NCBI RefSeq assembly: GCF_028583425.1
Contig: NC_072794.1
Span: 27,091,232-27,155,231, forward strand
DNA: 64,000 nt
Direction of reading: 5' to 3'
Source: Eublepharis macularius
Taxonomy: Eukaryota > Chordata > Lepidosauria > Squamata > Eublepharidae
Of the stretch, positions 21,501 through 32,043 are shown in pieces. A program made the translations under genes and the position numbers. Every line of letters begins with the position of its first letter. Positions within the stretch are counted from its first letter, which is position 1. The notes under the pieces were generated by a model. The model searched no databases. It saw only the letters and a list, made by a program, of their open reading frames with translations, and had not been told where the DNA came from.

Positions 21501-24500
21501 GCCCTCCCTGTAGGTCCTTCCCCATGGATGCCGATGCTTCTGAAGAGGCCAAACATCTGGCAACCACAGCGTGACCGAACCCTCCATGGTGTTCCCATCA
21601 GCGCAGGCTGGTTCCGTTTCCCGGCAATAGTAGCACTTCCCATAGAAGCAAGTATTATTACCTTCAAGGCAAAAGAAGAAACCACTTCAACTTGATGTTC
21701 GGATTTTAAACAAAAAGGCTTTGGGATGTTCTAAGACAAAGTTGGAAGTCTTCCAGAGGGAAAAATTCCAATCTAGAAAATTTAAATCAACAGGCAGGTA
21801 CTACTGCTTCCCAATATGTTGGAAAGAGGCTGTAACAAATTTTACTGTGCTTGATGGATTAAAACTTGACTGCGAGTAATGACAGATGTTTACTTTATAT
21901 AAATATATGCAAAGGACATTTATTCACATACCACCTAAAAATGGGAGTATCAAAGTCTGAAGCAGACCCCCTGGTACTTGATACAGCTGGCGGTTTCAAA
22001 CAACTGTCTCTGCAAAGTCTGATCATTTAAAAAAAGACTGGTTTATATCATACTGTAAGCCTCATTGAACCCATTCTGAGGAAAGCCAGAATATAAATAT
22101 TTTTAAACCAACAGTTGAAATTACTTCTGAAACATTCGTTGTCCCAATTAACAAAAGCAGTAGCGAAACAGCAAAGACGGCTCCTTAACGGAGGATTCTC
22201 TGCACAGACCAGTATGTCAAACAAGCTCGTCAGCAGATGTAACAGGGTGAATTTGACACAGTCTCTTTCTGAACACGAAGGAGACTTCTGGTGGCTGGGA
22301 GCAGGGAATATCTGTCGTTTCACCCCCAGGGCAGCTTGTGCCCAGCACTGTTCCTGGCAGTCCTCTGCACCTGGATCAATACTTGGGGGATCTACATCAA
22401 CAGGGGAAGCAGGAAAGTTTCATTCCACAAGCAGAGCTCTGCTTGTAGGTTACTGGATCACAGCCCAATGTTTCCATTTTCCCATAGTTAAACTCTTGGA
22501 GGGGAGCCACGGAGTTATGTACTCCCCTCTCTCCTTTCTTCCCTCAAGGGCATGAACTTCCCAATCTTTTCACTTTTTAGAACTAACCAGTGCACACTCC
22601 CTGCACCAGTGTTATTGCTAACTGCAGCTAGCTTCACACCCGTTTACAAACCAATCATGGTGAGTGTTAATACCAGTGTAGACATAATTCAGTACCATGG
22701 TTAGCTCCAAAAGGGCACCACAGAGGAGATTTCACATATGAGAGGTGAGAACGAAGGGAAAGGGAAACGAGACCATCTCATCCTCCCCATTTCTTAAACC
22801 TTGGGAGATTACAAAAGTTTCATCTGCACTGGACATAAGGGACCTGGAAAACACAGGCAGCCAGCTAACATTTTCTACAAGGTTTTTCCAGCTGAGAGGA
22901 CATTTTTAAATGTGCATTCTCACTTACCTAATGTCAGGAAGGTACTGAGCAGCTGCTCCGTGGCAACGGGTTTGATTTCTGTGCGGAGATTCACAAACCT
23001 GCCAACCACCATCGGGGCTCGCCGGAAACCCAAGATTCTGTGGGGTATAGGGAGGAATAAAGCCTGAGGAGATGCAATACAGAATGAATCTTAAAAAAAA
23101 GTGCCCAGAAGTTAAAAACCTTTTGTGATCCTGTTAGAAGTTGCTGGGCTTCTCCAGCACAGCGCTGATGCACCTTGGCCATCAAGGAGCCAGAATAATT
23201 ATTAAACAGAGACTATGGGACACTTCTCTCCAAGTAGATAGAGCACAGGCCTTAAATGTCCCATTAGTGGGGAACAGAAAACAAAATTTTACTCCACCCA
23301 GCTATCTCTTTTCATTGGAGTTTCCAAATTACCGCAGAGCTTTCACCTTAGCACGTTTTAATGCTCTCCCATCTGCTGTCTTGGAGGGGAGATACGCTCA
23401 TATTCCATATGCAAATCGCCTCTGCCCCTGTCAATCCGGACAGGTAGAGACGATAGAGCATGTCCTTCTATACTGTAAGTTCTATCAGGAGATTCGTACA
23501 AAGTATATCTTACCAGTTATTGCTGCCCACCCAGGCAGACCAAGTCAGTCTTATTCTGCCCTCCTTCTAACTGATTCCTGCAAAGAAATTACTGCTAAGG
23601 CTGCAAAGTTCTGTGCTTTGGCTAGTGTAATCAGACAAAACATTATTACTTCCTCTAGAAATTTTAATTACAATTTTAACGATTTTACCCATTTTAGCAC
23701 ACTGATGTACTTAATTCTTAGACATGTGTAAACTTAAAATTAATGTACTCTTACAGTTAATTTTATTCTGTTATCCTTTTAGATGTTTGCTGTAATGAAA
23801 TCACTGCTGAGGTAGCAAGATTCTGCACCCTGACTAGTTTAATTAGATAGACTATCACAACTTCCTTTAAGAAATTTTAACCAATATTTAACAATTTTAT
23901 TTATTTAAATATATTGTTCAGTTTCCTAGATATGCTTAGACATGTAATCGATGTATTTGTTATATATTATTGTATATGCTGACTCAAATTCTGATCCTAG
24001 ATCGTAATAATAAACTTGATAACAAACTTGAAACCTTTTGTGGAGAGTTGGAGAACTTACAGGCCATGTTTCAACTGCGTGAGAACGCCTTAAACTGCAT
24101 GTGCCATTCTCATCACATGGTTTAGAGTGCTCACCATTGAAAGCAGAGTAACTTGCAATTAAGGAGGCTAGGAAAAAAACATCGGAAATGTGTCCTGAGC
24201 CACAGACAAGTGGTTCAGCTGGGGCCAGGCTGCACACATAACCGGAGCTGAGAGTCTATCTACTCCAACCCAAGGCCCTGAGGCTGGTTGCTGAAACAAG
24301 AGTGAAGGTACCCTGGGCAAAGGCAGGAAACAACCTTTTAGAGTTCAGATCAGGTCTGACCAAAAGAGAAGTGTCATACTGCCTGCAAATCAGTGAGGCC
24401 AGCATTGCACCCATATTCCACACACCTGTACAGTGTCCCAGTTTGCCTCAGGCTATGAGATTTCAGGTTCCAGCACCTAAGTCCTTGGCAACAAACTCAG

Positions 24501-26927
24501 AACTACACATAATGGCCATGCAGGAACGATGCCAAAAATAGCATCTCCACATTGAATGTTCCCCTCCTGCACCATAATGTTTAAGAACATGCAGACATTT
24601 GACACACGACAGGCTCAATCCAGGGATGCAAGTTGTGGTGTAGTCCTGCTCCAGCACCGATTTAGAGCGTAACTAATGTTCTTGGCTTGATTGAGAATGT
24701 TAAAGACTTGAAGAGCATTAAACTGTTAAAGAGCATACATTCCAACCTAACAGCACACAAAGTATGTAAACAAGTAAGAAAGCCTTGCTCCAAGTGTTAA
24801 AATTATTTCTCTGAGATATCCTGCAGGCCATAGAGGTCTCCAGTGGATGAGAAAGGTCACTGAGCAAAATATAAACATTTACTTGTTTTGGTTATTCTAA
24901 TTAGATAAAGATTTTAACCTTGATTGCATTCCTTTCCCAAGAGAATGTCAGATATATGGCTCCGGCTTTTCAAATGTTTGCATAATTCATTTCTCGCTCA
25001 AGCTTGTCAGATGTCATGTTCTCTGTGACAAGCGTCATTCTGACAGAGTGTTCGCATCATTCTGACAGCATGTTCAAAATAACCTTTGATCTTTTATTCT
25101 GTAAACAATTAGCAATTATCCTATAAACAAATAGCATTGATTGTATATAAAGCCCTCCAATGGAACTGGTCCTTACACATTTCAGCCTGATTGGTGATGG
25201 GTGTCATGGGCTTATTAAATTTAAACAAAAAAATTTTCTCTTCTGTAATCACTGTGTTTGGTGTCTTGAAATATATGTGGGTAAGTGATAGTAGGGGACT
25301 TATGAACTGGCAGCAGAGTACTATTATAAAAATTCCCCTATCAGAGAACAACTCTCTTATACCTAAAATTGGCGGATACTTACCAAGGTACTAAGGGAAC
25401 ACTGGAGAAGATGGGGAAAAGTTTAACTGCTGCAACAAAAGGTTTAGTTGCTTACAAAAACTCTATAAAATGTACTAGCCCACCTTCCCCCCACTTTTTT
25501 TACAGACTTGCCTGCCCCACATTAACTAACCATGCATTTGCAGCCTAAGAGAACTACTGTAATGTTCCCATACTCGTCTCTTGGAAGTAAATTTTTTTTA
25601 TCTCCCACAGGTGACCAGACAAGTGACTATTTACAAGCCTACTTCAATGACAGTAATTTCACTTTTTGATGGCTGCTTCTGTTGCTGCTCCAGTAACATA
25701 AAGAACCATTTGGGAGCATCTTCCTCAAAAAAATATCTACAGACTCACATTTAAACACAACTAAAAAAAATGTTACGATAGATGGTTCTTCCAAATAAAT
25801 AAAGGAAAAAGAAAACACAGTCAGTTAGCTAAGGACGACACTTCAACTCCTATTCTCAGTCTTTAAAAGCAATGAATTGCAATTCACCGTTTGTGTACCT
25901 GTCAAGATGGAAGGCTGCCACTTCTGCATTGTGCCTGTCATACCCAGCATACGGCTCCCCTTCTACCACATAGTCTCTGGCATATCTAAAAAGATGTGAC
26001 AAAAGAGATGTTCTAGTGCATTGTTCTGGATTTCCACTTCCAAGCTACAAAAGAAAAGGTCAAGTGGAAGGAGGGCTTTGCATCACTCCCAAGTAATTCA
26101 GTGAGAAGGAGCAGGAGCGAATTTAGAGTAGTGCTCTTGGGTCATAATGTTATTGCCGTTTAAGCAAGCGAGCCCCGAGCTACAGCTTTCAACAGCAGGC
26201 ACAGAAATGGTTCTGTAATCTACATTGTGGTTCACCATCAGCGAGATGGAACAGCTTTTCTGTGGCTACTTCTCACTCATGCTGCTCCAGGAAACCCAGG
26301 ACCCATGAGAGAGACATCCATTCACAAACTTGCCTGCAAGAATGGCATCAGAGGAATTATCTCAGATCCTTCTCCCCACCTCTCTCTACACCCTTTCCAT
26401 AAATACACATTGTGGAGGAATAAACAGACAAGCAGTCAGCTATGTCTCCTGCCACCTCTCCTTCTGCCGGGGGATGATCATCAAGCGCTCCACTTTGGGA
26501 AACCCCGGTGAAAGTAATTTCTTTATGCTTCCATTAAACGGACATTTTACCTCTTAGGCTTGAAGACTACTTTCTGTCCCCCTTCCAGTATGAGCAATGC
26601 CTTCAGCTGTGTTCCCTTGTAGCCCACATCTGCTTTGATGATCTTTTTTGTAGCCATGGCATGCATTACTGCCCCCAGTTCTGGAGTCTCCTCCGGATAC
26701 ACTTCACGCGGCACCACCCACTGGGCTGCAATCTCCCATGGAGACTGCAGCGTGTGGTCAAGTCGGGGGTCCAGTTCCACCCGCAGGCTTGCCATCATAC
26801 GATGAAAAGCACGCTGGTCCTCACGGTTAGCTGCCGAGGTGTCCAAGTTGTCTATGAGGAAAACCTTGGTGAAAATAAAGATGACAAGGAGAATTGCCAG
26901 AAGCACCACCCGCTGCTTCAACTTCAT
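12340..26927 (-). CDS. FAM20B: FAM20B, glycosaminoglycan xylosylkinase, complete 7-exon coding region
   Basis: The coding exons (- strand order) are 26927-26551, 25985-25899, 23037-22928, 21661-21490, 16188-15997, 14716-14657 and 12571-12340. They sum to 1,230 nt, 409 codons plus stop, equal to human FAM20B, with all phases consistent. FAM20B is a Golgi type II membrane kinase that phosphorylates xylose O-2 in the GAG-protein linker and thereby promotes proteoglycan chain assembly. Visible are a short basic cytosolic head (MKLKQR), a hydrophobic signal anchor at about residues 7-24, and a luminal secretory-kinase fold. The catalytic Asp289 lies in [11 protein letters not shown] and the metal-binding Asp309 in LLDNAKSFG, both intact and at the family positions. 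Cysteine pairs occur in [12 protein letters not shown] and QCC. No stop or frameshift is seen, so the gene looks functional. Confidence 0.97.
12715..12862 (+). mobile_element. Sauria-type SINE fragment
   Basis: Partial SINE body on the + strand: agggagacctgggttcagcc, then gatgaccttggaccagtcag, then ctcagcctaatttaacttctcaagg. The tRNA-like head and part of the tail are missing. It lies in the last FAM20B intron. Confidence 0.7.
13130..13680 (+). mobile_element. Degenerate L2-like LINE 3' coding fragment
   Basis: The + strand shows LINE tail landmarks across broken frames: ATTAGACTATTGCAATG (RLLQC, from RLDYCNAL), cttcaccagctgccaattt (LHQLPI, from LHWLPV), aagccctatacgacgtgggat and ttggaattccctccctacag (WNSLPT). 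Many stops and small indels mark an old copy in the last FAM20B intron. Confidence 0.65.
14247..14333. repeat. Palindromic ~80-bp interspersed repeat
   Basis: gtgcattcctaagcagagttacac pairs with gtgtaactcctcttaggactgcac as an imperfect hairpin. Same family as 1653-1737. Confidence 0.75.
14657..14716 (-). CDS. FAM20B: FAM20B coding exon 6 (60-nt exon)
   Basis: 60 nt between acceptor TTTTCAG and donor CAT|GTGAGT. It encodes [20 protein letters not shown] and joins exons 5 and 7 in phase. It was found by searching the intron for the missing family segment. Confidence 0.95.
15140..15560 (+). mobile_element. tRNA-derived SINE split by a Sauria-type SINE
   Basis: The outer element is on the + strand: head fragment gcacatgctttgcatgtagaaagccccagg at 15175-15215, and tail ccagcagtctgtcttagactaaggcagcttc at 15520-15552. 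Between them (about 15232-15450) lies a Sauria-type SINE in - orientation (tcattctctcctcctccgtt, agcaagcttccatggcag). This nesting makes the Sauria copy younger. Confidence 0.7.
15997..16188 (-). CDS. FAM20B: FAM20B coding exon 5 (catalytic loop)
   Basis: 192 nt between acceptor TTTCAG and donor AAAG|GTAAGA. It encodes [20 protein letters not shown] through [12 protein letters not shown] (catalytic Asp289) to LLDNAK (metal-ligand Asp309), so the whole catalytic centre is in one exon. Confidence 0.97.
16310..16395 (-). repeat. LINE/SINE tail fragment
   Basis: Short AT-rich tail (ttattacccacctttctactttacag, gcagcttacaatgtaaaata) of the type ending several squamate LINE-like repeats (compare 39.6, 41.5 and 63.75 kb). 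Confidence 0.5.
16680..17800 (+). repeat. C/T-rich repeat with 185-bp direct duplication around a ~590-bp insert
   Basis: Positions 16758-16940 and 17538-17720 are near-identical direct copies (ttccttctctcctttccacccaccacccaac, then acagtggggagcccacaatgatgtgcag). They are separated by about 600 bp of unrelated sequence. The same family occurs once, uninterrupted and inverted, at 27590-27990. The inner part lacks a primer-binding site or TG...CA ends, so it is not an obvious LTR element. Located in the FAM20B intron 5' of exon 5. Confidence 0.75.
17812..18030 (-). mobile_element. Sauria-type SINE
   Basis: On the - strand: head GTGGTTTAGTGGATGGAGTTT, then AGGATCTGGGAGACC, then TTGACCTTGGGCCTGTCAC, ending GGGTATAAATGAAGTAAATAA. 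Near full length. Confidence 0.85.
18320..18830 (+). mobile_element. BovB/RTE LINE endonuclease fragment
   Basis: The 140-codon open stretch from 18402 translates as an apurinic-like endonuclease: [40 protein letters not shown] and the catalytic-type motif [12 protein letters not shown]. This order matches BovB/RTE LINEs, common in squamates and known for horizontal spread. The start is broken (a TGG NVRS-like run near 18350 lies in another frame), and reverse transcriptase and the 3' end are absent. Confidence 0.85.
19573..20870 (-). mobile_element. CR1 LINE 3' portion, inactive
   Basis: Order on the - strand: reverse-transcriptase core about 20849-20562 ([15 protein letters not shown], then [10 protein letters not shown], where the catalytic FADD has become FAFD), then [20 protein letters not shown] and [20 protein letters not shown] at 20307-20000. 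The CR1 3' UTR follows down to the terminal ccatagaaacacagaactag region. Frame breaks separate the blocks. It lies antisense to nothing: it has the same strand as FAM20B, within the intron between exons 4 and 5. Confidence 0.9.
21490..21661 (-). CDS. FAM20B: FAM20B coding exon 4 (cysteine-rich segment)
   Basis: 172 nt between acceptor CTTGAAG and donor CCAG|GTATGA. It encodes [20 protein letters not shown], then [17 protein letters not shown] and [11 protein letters not shown] is a potential N-glycosylation sequon, and the cysteines are those expected to form the family disulfides. Confidence 0.96.
22928..23037 (-). CDS. FAM20B: FAM20B coding exon 3
   Basis: 110 nt between acceptor CCCCACAG and donor TTAG|GTAAGT. 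It encodes [20 protein letters not shown] and ends STFLTL plus the first base of a glycine codon. A LINE tail begins about 150 bp upstream in the preceding intron. Confidence 0.95.
23190..24030 (+). mobile_element. LINE-like 3' coding end with duplicated tail
   Basis: An open frame to 23731 encodes [20 protein letters not shown] followed by a zinc-knuckle-like [18 protein letters not shown], a layout found at the C-terminus of some non-LTR retrotransposons. I cannot name the clade. A second, diverged copy of the last ~220 bp follows at about 23780-24000 (aaatcactgctgaggtagcaagattctgcaccctgactag against the first copy's aaattactgctaaggctgcaaagttctgtgctttggctag). It ends in aataataaacttg. Confidence 0.65.
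25899..25985 (-). CDS. FAM20B: FAM20B coding exon 2
   Basis: 87 nt between acceptor CTTTTTAG and donor CAG|GTACAC. It encodes [20 protein letters not shown] and ends FHLDR. This is the nucleotide-binding N-lobe segment, with a strongly conserved [20 protein letters not shown] block. Confidence 0.95.
26551..26927 (-). CDS. FAM20B: FAM20B first coding exon (start, signal anchor)
   Basis: The start is the ATG at 26927, in the Kozak-like context CCACCATGA. The exon ends AAG AG before the donor GTAAAA (377 nt, ends phase 2). It encodes the transmembrane anchor ([19 protein letters not shown]), the stem region and the start of the kinase N-lobe, including [11 protein letters not shown]. The CDS acceptor upstream is ambiguous: CTTATCAG just before 26951, or CCTGTAG about 22 nt further upstream. 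Confidence 0.96.
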
Positions 26928-27589
26928 GGTGGAAAATAGTCTCTAATCCTGATAAGCTCTTCCAAGGGCTACAGGAAGTCTCTTACAAAGCGAGGCAAGC
27001 AGCAGTGTGGAATTTGATGGATTTCATTCATAGCCTTTACTCCAACTAGCCCATTGTGGCAAATGCATCTTCTTTTACTGCTGTAAGTTAATAAACATAA
27101 TGGAATTTTATACCTTGAGGCATGGTCTGCTCTCTGGTTCTATATAATGGACATTTCAGATGTTTAGTACTTTTGCTGTGCATGTCAATAAAACAGATCT
27201 ACTTTCTGTAACCAGCGTTTCTGAGCTCCACAACAGGCTGCTGGAAAGATTTGTAGTTGGTGACAGTTATAAGGAAATCTACTTACATGGTCTAAGAAAA
27301 AAAAAGCTGAACCTGGGAGATTTGTAATACCCAACAAGAATCTTGCAAAATAAAGTTGCGCAGGCTGCAGATCCATGTAACAAGCCATACTTCCTGTGCA
27401 TGGTCTTTTTTTCAATATTACAAAAAAGTGCCACCAAACACAGAAGAGACAGTGCAGTAGCATAATTATGCTTGCGTATACCACTGCAAGCCACCCAAAT
27501 TCTGTTAATTCTATCACAAAGCCCCTTATTTCTTTAGATTTACAGTATATTAAACTACACACTTTGTGCTCCGACTAATTAAATAAGTA

Positions 27590-27990
27590 AATAAATAATA
27601 AATATGGCTGAAAATGGCAGAGCAGATAAAAGGTAAGTTGATTGGTGGGTGGAAAGGAGAAAGGGCTGGAAAGGGCTGCCAGGAGGAGAGAGAGTATGGG
27701 GGGGGGGATACAGGGGAAAGTGAGGTACCTCCCACAAATCCTTGCCGGTTCCGCATAGTGCAAATGGGCCCAGCTCAGCAGGCACCATGCAACTTGGCCC
27801 AAGTATTCTTGGAGAGGCTGCCAGGGGAGGGAAGGAGAGAAAACTGAAGGGGGAGCAGATAAAAGTGGGTTGGTTGGCGGGTGGAATGGAAGCAGGAAAA
27901 GGAAAGGCTACTGGAGCTTTCAGGAAAGGGAAATAATAAGAAAAATGAGATGCCTTCTGCAAGTCCAAATGGGTATTATTCTGTAACACA
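27590..27990 (-). repeat. Inverted copy of the 16.7-17.8 kb C/T-rich repeat
   Basis: The reverse complement aligns with the family at 16680-17800: GACTTGCAG..CATCTCATTTTT, then TTCCACCCGCCAACCAACCC, then CTTTCCCCTGTATCCCCCC, then CTTTCTCCTTTCCACCCACC. Here there is no insert, so it shows the uninterrupted arrangement. FAM20B intron 1. Confidence 0.65.
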
Positions 27991-29094
27991 TCATTTATAC
28001 CAACTGTGAACTATATCTACATCCAGTAAGAAATAAAAACTACATTTTATCAAACCACCACGCAGAACAGGATGCGACAACCAGGAGGCTCAAGGATAAG
28101 AAACACGTGGAATAAGAAAATGATGTTACTACACTTCTTGTAGTCTGAATGGCATTATACAAAGAACATGTTACTTCATGCAGCACTCATAGGGGCATTT
28201 CATAATAAATTTCAGTTATGATACTGATTTTGTGGTATTCGTCAGCTAAAGTTTCACCATGTTAGCTATGTTTACTTTATCATGTTATACTTAATCCTGT
28301 TAATTTATCTGCTACTCATCAAAAAAGATTAGAACATGGTAGTATTTGACCAATTGCCAGATAACATAAGACACGTGCATTACACAGCCACATTTGAAAT
28401 ATGAACAACTCTTTCTTAAACTGGCAATAGCAACAGTACTCAAGTCTCTACAGTTTAGGGTGGCAATTTAGAGAGGGGGAGAGGAAGCTCTTTCCCACAC
28501 TCATCCCAAAGTCCCAAAGATCAGAACAAAAACCAGAAACACTGCATAGCCTGCTCTCTTCCTCTCTAATTTAACAATAGTATTAAAGAAACAAATGTTG
28601 CTATTTCCTAATGAAGTAGGACTCACGCAGATTAGATGATATTCTGGTTAAAACTGAGCGAGAAGTATGTTCATCATCTCCTCCTTTCTTTGACATGTGG
28701 CACGATCTACTTTTTCTTTGCCAGTTTTCCATGGAACTTCCAAAACTTACATGGTCAGGAAAGCCTACGGAACCAATTATTATTGCCCTGAAATTTGATA
28801 GCCTCTGTTTATACCTTGAAGGTAGAAGTGTTGTCTTATTTTTCTTTTTGTTAGGTTTTAATCTGCTGCTGTTTTGATGACTTTTGATAGCTATTTTACA
28901 GTTACTGTTCTTAGCTGTTCAGGCATCATTGTTTTATCAAACTAATATTTTATCACGTTTCAAAATTTATTATGAACTACTAGGCTTATTTACAAATATG
29001 ATAGCAGAGTATACTTTTCACTAATAAATAAATGAGAAAATTGAGCATCTGGGGTTTGTTTGTTGAGCTCTCCCTGGTGCTTAATTTCAGGGGG

Positions 29095-29320
29095 CAAGAG
29101 AAAAGAGGAGTGTGTCTCAGTGGTTAGAGTGTCAGATTTTAGGGCGGGGGGAAGTCCAGGTACAAACCACTCTCTACTATGAAGTAGACTGGGTGACTTT
29201 GGATAACCACCCTCACTTAGTCTTACCTTTCCTACCGTTATTGTGACAACAAAATGGAAGAGGAGTAACTACATATGCTGCCCTGTGCTCCTTGGAGAAA
29301 GAGCAGAAGAAAAACAGGTA
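29095..29320 (+). mobile_element. tRNA-derived (Sauria-type) SINE, diverged
   Basis: Head tgtgtctcagtggttagagtgtcag, box-B-like ggtacaaaccact, body gactgggtgactttggataac and cagtcttacctttcctaccgttattgtgac-like text. Older than the 17.8 kb copy. Confidence 0.7.
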
Positions 29321-29384
29321 CCAATTGTATGCATTTCTTTTTTCTGGAAACGTGTTTTTTTTAAAAAAAATTTTAATTGATTTC

Positions 29385-29455
29385 CAGTCTCTAAACCCAT
29401 TGATTTCAATGGGCTTAGACTGGAATAATTCTGTTTAGGATTTAGTCTAAATTCT
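29385..29455. repeat. Palindromic ~80-bp repeat, partial
   Basis: ccagtctctaaacccattga pairs with tcaatgggcttagactgg around the TTTC centre. Same hairpin family as 1653-1737. Confidence 0.75.
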
Positions 29456-30339
29456 GGAATAGCAATTTTCAGGATCTGTTTTGACTGGATGGGATTGCTT
29501 CATGTTGTTTATTGCAACAGAACTTGTAATAATAAAAAGTGTTTCACAAAAATAAGCTTCAAAAACACTTCTACACTTAAAAAGTTTTTCCCCTCTAGAG
29601 TTCCTCAGAGAGGTTTGGTCAAGACACATGGCTGAATGAAGAGGTAGAATGGGCTGTCCCTCCCTACAAATAACAGATTAGTCCATTAGGGAAAAAAGTT
29701 CTGGTCTAGACCTTTGCATGCTGTGGAACTCTGAACAAAACGACGCCCTCCCCTGCAGTCTGACGTGGCCCCGTCCATTTTCTCTCTTCATTCTGCAGCA
29801 CATGTAGATCAGGCCAGAGGAGGAAAGCAGTGCTCTCCTCAGTGATTCAGCAAGGAAGGAGGGAGCGTCCTCTACACATGTTCAGAGGCACTCTCACCCA
29901 GTAACACCCCCTGAGCTGCAAAGCGCCATGCCTTCTTGTAGCAACTCATGGGTGAAAGTAAAAGGACACTCCGCACATGCCCAGAGGCACTTCCACCTAT
30001 TCACCTTTTCTTTTACCTGATATGTGTCAACGGCTCCTTCTACCCCAAGACACACGAAGGGGGGCAGAGGAAATCGTTTTTTATTTCTTTCACTGCCCCT
30101 CACCACAACTGAAATGTGGCAGCTGCGAGGTAACTGCTCTGGCCCTGATGCCCCCCACCCCTGTACAGGACAGTACTTGGTACATCCCTCCTCACCTCCC
30201 CCCTTTACTTCAAGCACATGGACGGATCCAAAGCGGAGAGGGAAGAGGGCCCGGCAACTCGCCTCGCTCTGGCCCTCCAGTGCGCGCGCCCGTCCCCTTC
30301 GTTCCCTTCCCCGCTCCTTCTCCTGAATGCCCACTTTAT

Positions 30340-30700
30340 TACTTACGCGGCCAACACGCACCCGCGCGCCATCCCCGCTGACTGGGCCCGCCGGCACCGC
30401 CGACGCCGCCAGCTGCCCCTCTCTCCGCGCTCCCCTCATACACGCAACATGGTACCGCCCAGCTCGTCTACCCCCCCTTCAACCAATGGAAACACCCGGC
30501 AAAGCCACGCCCTCCCTCCACAACGCATCCGCCCTCAACGGGGCTACGTCGCGCGGTTTATACTCTCGCGCTAAGCGGGGAGAAGGCCCCGCCCAGGAGT
30601 TCGTTCGAAGAGGCTCGGCGTTGCCTGCCCACACCAATGAAAAGCCACTGCCCAATCAGGACGTGTCTGTTCCTTCTTAGCTGGCCAATTAAAAAAGATA
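30340..30700 (-). promoter_or_regulatory. FAM20B: FAM20B GC-rich promoter / CpG island
   Basis: A CpG-dense block stands out from the AT-rich surroundings. Read on the - strand, ATTGG (inverted CCAAT) occurs at about 30684, 30651, 30634 and 30482. A GC box GGGCGGGGCC lies at about 30590 and GAGAGTATAAACC at about 30555-30567. This TATA plus CCAAT arrangement in a CpG island predicts transcription starting near 30530 toward FAM20B. Directionality is inferred from the TATA box and the donor that follows. Confidence 0.7.
30347..30530 (-). other. FAM20B: FAM20B non-coding first exon (predicted)
   Basis: On the - strand a consensus donor CCGC|GTAAGT sits at 30347/30346 in a GC-rich block, about 180 nt below a TATA box, with the FAM20B ATG 3.4 kb further on. 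The exon would hold a 4-codon uORF (ATG at 30450, TGA at 30438-30436) whose stop overlaps a second ATG (30439) in an ATGA overlap. The second frame stays open for 31 codons to the donor. The start site is inferred from the TATA position; cDNA is needed for the exact 5' end and splice partner. Confidence 0.6.
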
Positions 30701-31199
30701 CTCTGTAGAAGTCAAGTGGGCGGGTTCGTTTGTTAACTCTTTCCTGGCTGGAGAAGACTAGCGGCGGCAATCCTAGCGATGCTTTCCTGAGAGTAAACTC
30801 CATGTAATAATATGAGACTTACGTTTGAGTAGACCTGCTGATGGTTGCTTTTTATGACTTAGGGCGCGCCCTAATTTAGCAAGAAGGTCCTTGTTCCATC
30901 CTACTTTTCTCAAAATAAAATCCATCTAACCCAGCGTTGTGTGTCGAGTAGATGCCAGTGAGAAAACGAATAAACAGGCCAAGGACATCCTTGTGTGTTT
31001 CCTTCCTTAAAAGTACTCTGCACCGTACATGCAGATTCCATTTAGCTTGCATGTGTAATCGCTGTCGATCCGCCTGAACTTACCCTTACTTTAAAACTAA
31101 CTGAAATGATGGCTATCACCACATTTTACAGTATATTTGTTGTAGAAAGTATTCATAATGCCTGAGGCCCTGTCTCATCAATGAAATGTAGGCTGGTAC

Positions 31200-31430
31200 T
31201 CATTCTAGGGTTGCCAGCTCCATGTTAGGAAATTCCTGGAGATTTGAGGGGAAGAAGCCTAGAGAGAGCCAGGCTTGAGGATGAGAGTGACTGCAGCAAG
31301 GCATAATTCTATAAAGTCCACCTTCCAAAGCAGCCATTTTCTCCAGGGGATCTTTTTGGCCTGGAGGTCAGTTGTAATTCCGGGAGATCTCCAGCCACCA
31401 CCTGGAGGTTGGTATCCGTAAGTCATTCCT
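31200..31430 (-). repeat. Interspersed repeat with GGTTGCCA / TGG(C/T)A(A/T)CC ends
   Basis: Starts ctagggttgccagctcca and ends ctccagccaccacctggaggttggtatcc. The inside carries ctggagatttgaggggaagaagcc and ggcctggaggtcagttgtaattccgggagatct. It looks like a medium-copy squamate repeat; a second 3' end of the family is at 32011-32043. Confidence 0.6.
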
Positions 31431-31689
31431 AGATTAATGGGTGGTTAAATTAATTAACATTTCTTTATACAACACATTTAACAACTCAGCTAATGGGCGA
31501 TCAGCTGTAAAACCAACATTGGCTTTGTTCGCTTTTACAATTATACATGAACACCAAACAACTTCTAGTTACACAACAACACTGGCTGCATCTGTACACA
31601 GCTGGCTAATGTGCCATGGTTGCCCTTTAACCGTCATTAACCTGTCTTGTCTACACATGAAAATCCAGTTAAAATGATTGCAAAGGCGC

Positions 31690-32043
31690 AGTGGTAGGGA
31701 TACCAGGCCTTCGCCTGTGCTCCCTGGGAAGTGTTTGGGGTTGTGTCCGGGAGGGGAAAGAGTCATTGTCTCCCATGACACTGGCATCAGTTTCTAGAGA
31801 TACACTGGGGGGAAGTGATGTCACTTCCAGATCTTCATCAGTGTCAATGAAATGTTAACAACGTTCCCCCTCTTCCATCTGTTGCTCACTGGAGAACAAG
31901 CAATGGAGGGCAGGGGTTGGAGTTCCCTTGCCTTCAGTATTATCTGCCCTGAGCTCGCTCGCGAGGAGGGCGGAATACAAATCTGAAATTAAATAAATAA
32001 ATAAATAAATCTCCAGCCACCATGTGGAGGTTGGCAACCATAG
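31690..32043. repeat. Composite of repeat ends including an L2-type tail
   Basis: At about 31945-32010 tatctgccctgagctcgctcgcgaggagggcggaatacaaatc plus (AAAT)n matches the tail of the L2-like elements at 3.7 and 35.85 kb. It is directly joined to a ctccagccaccatgtggaggttggcaacca end. Confidence 0.55.

Noticed and set aside
29894..30439. 181-codon frame starting MRGARREGQ
   Set aside because: It starts in the predicted FAM20B first exon but runs on past a consensus splice donor into the intron. Only its first 31 codons (uORF2) are likely to be in mRNA.
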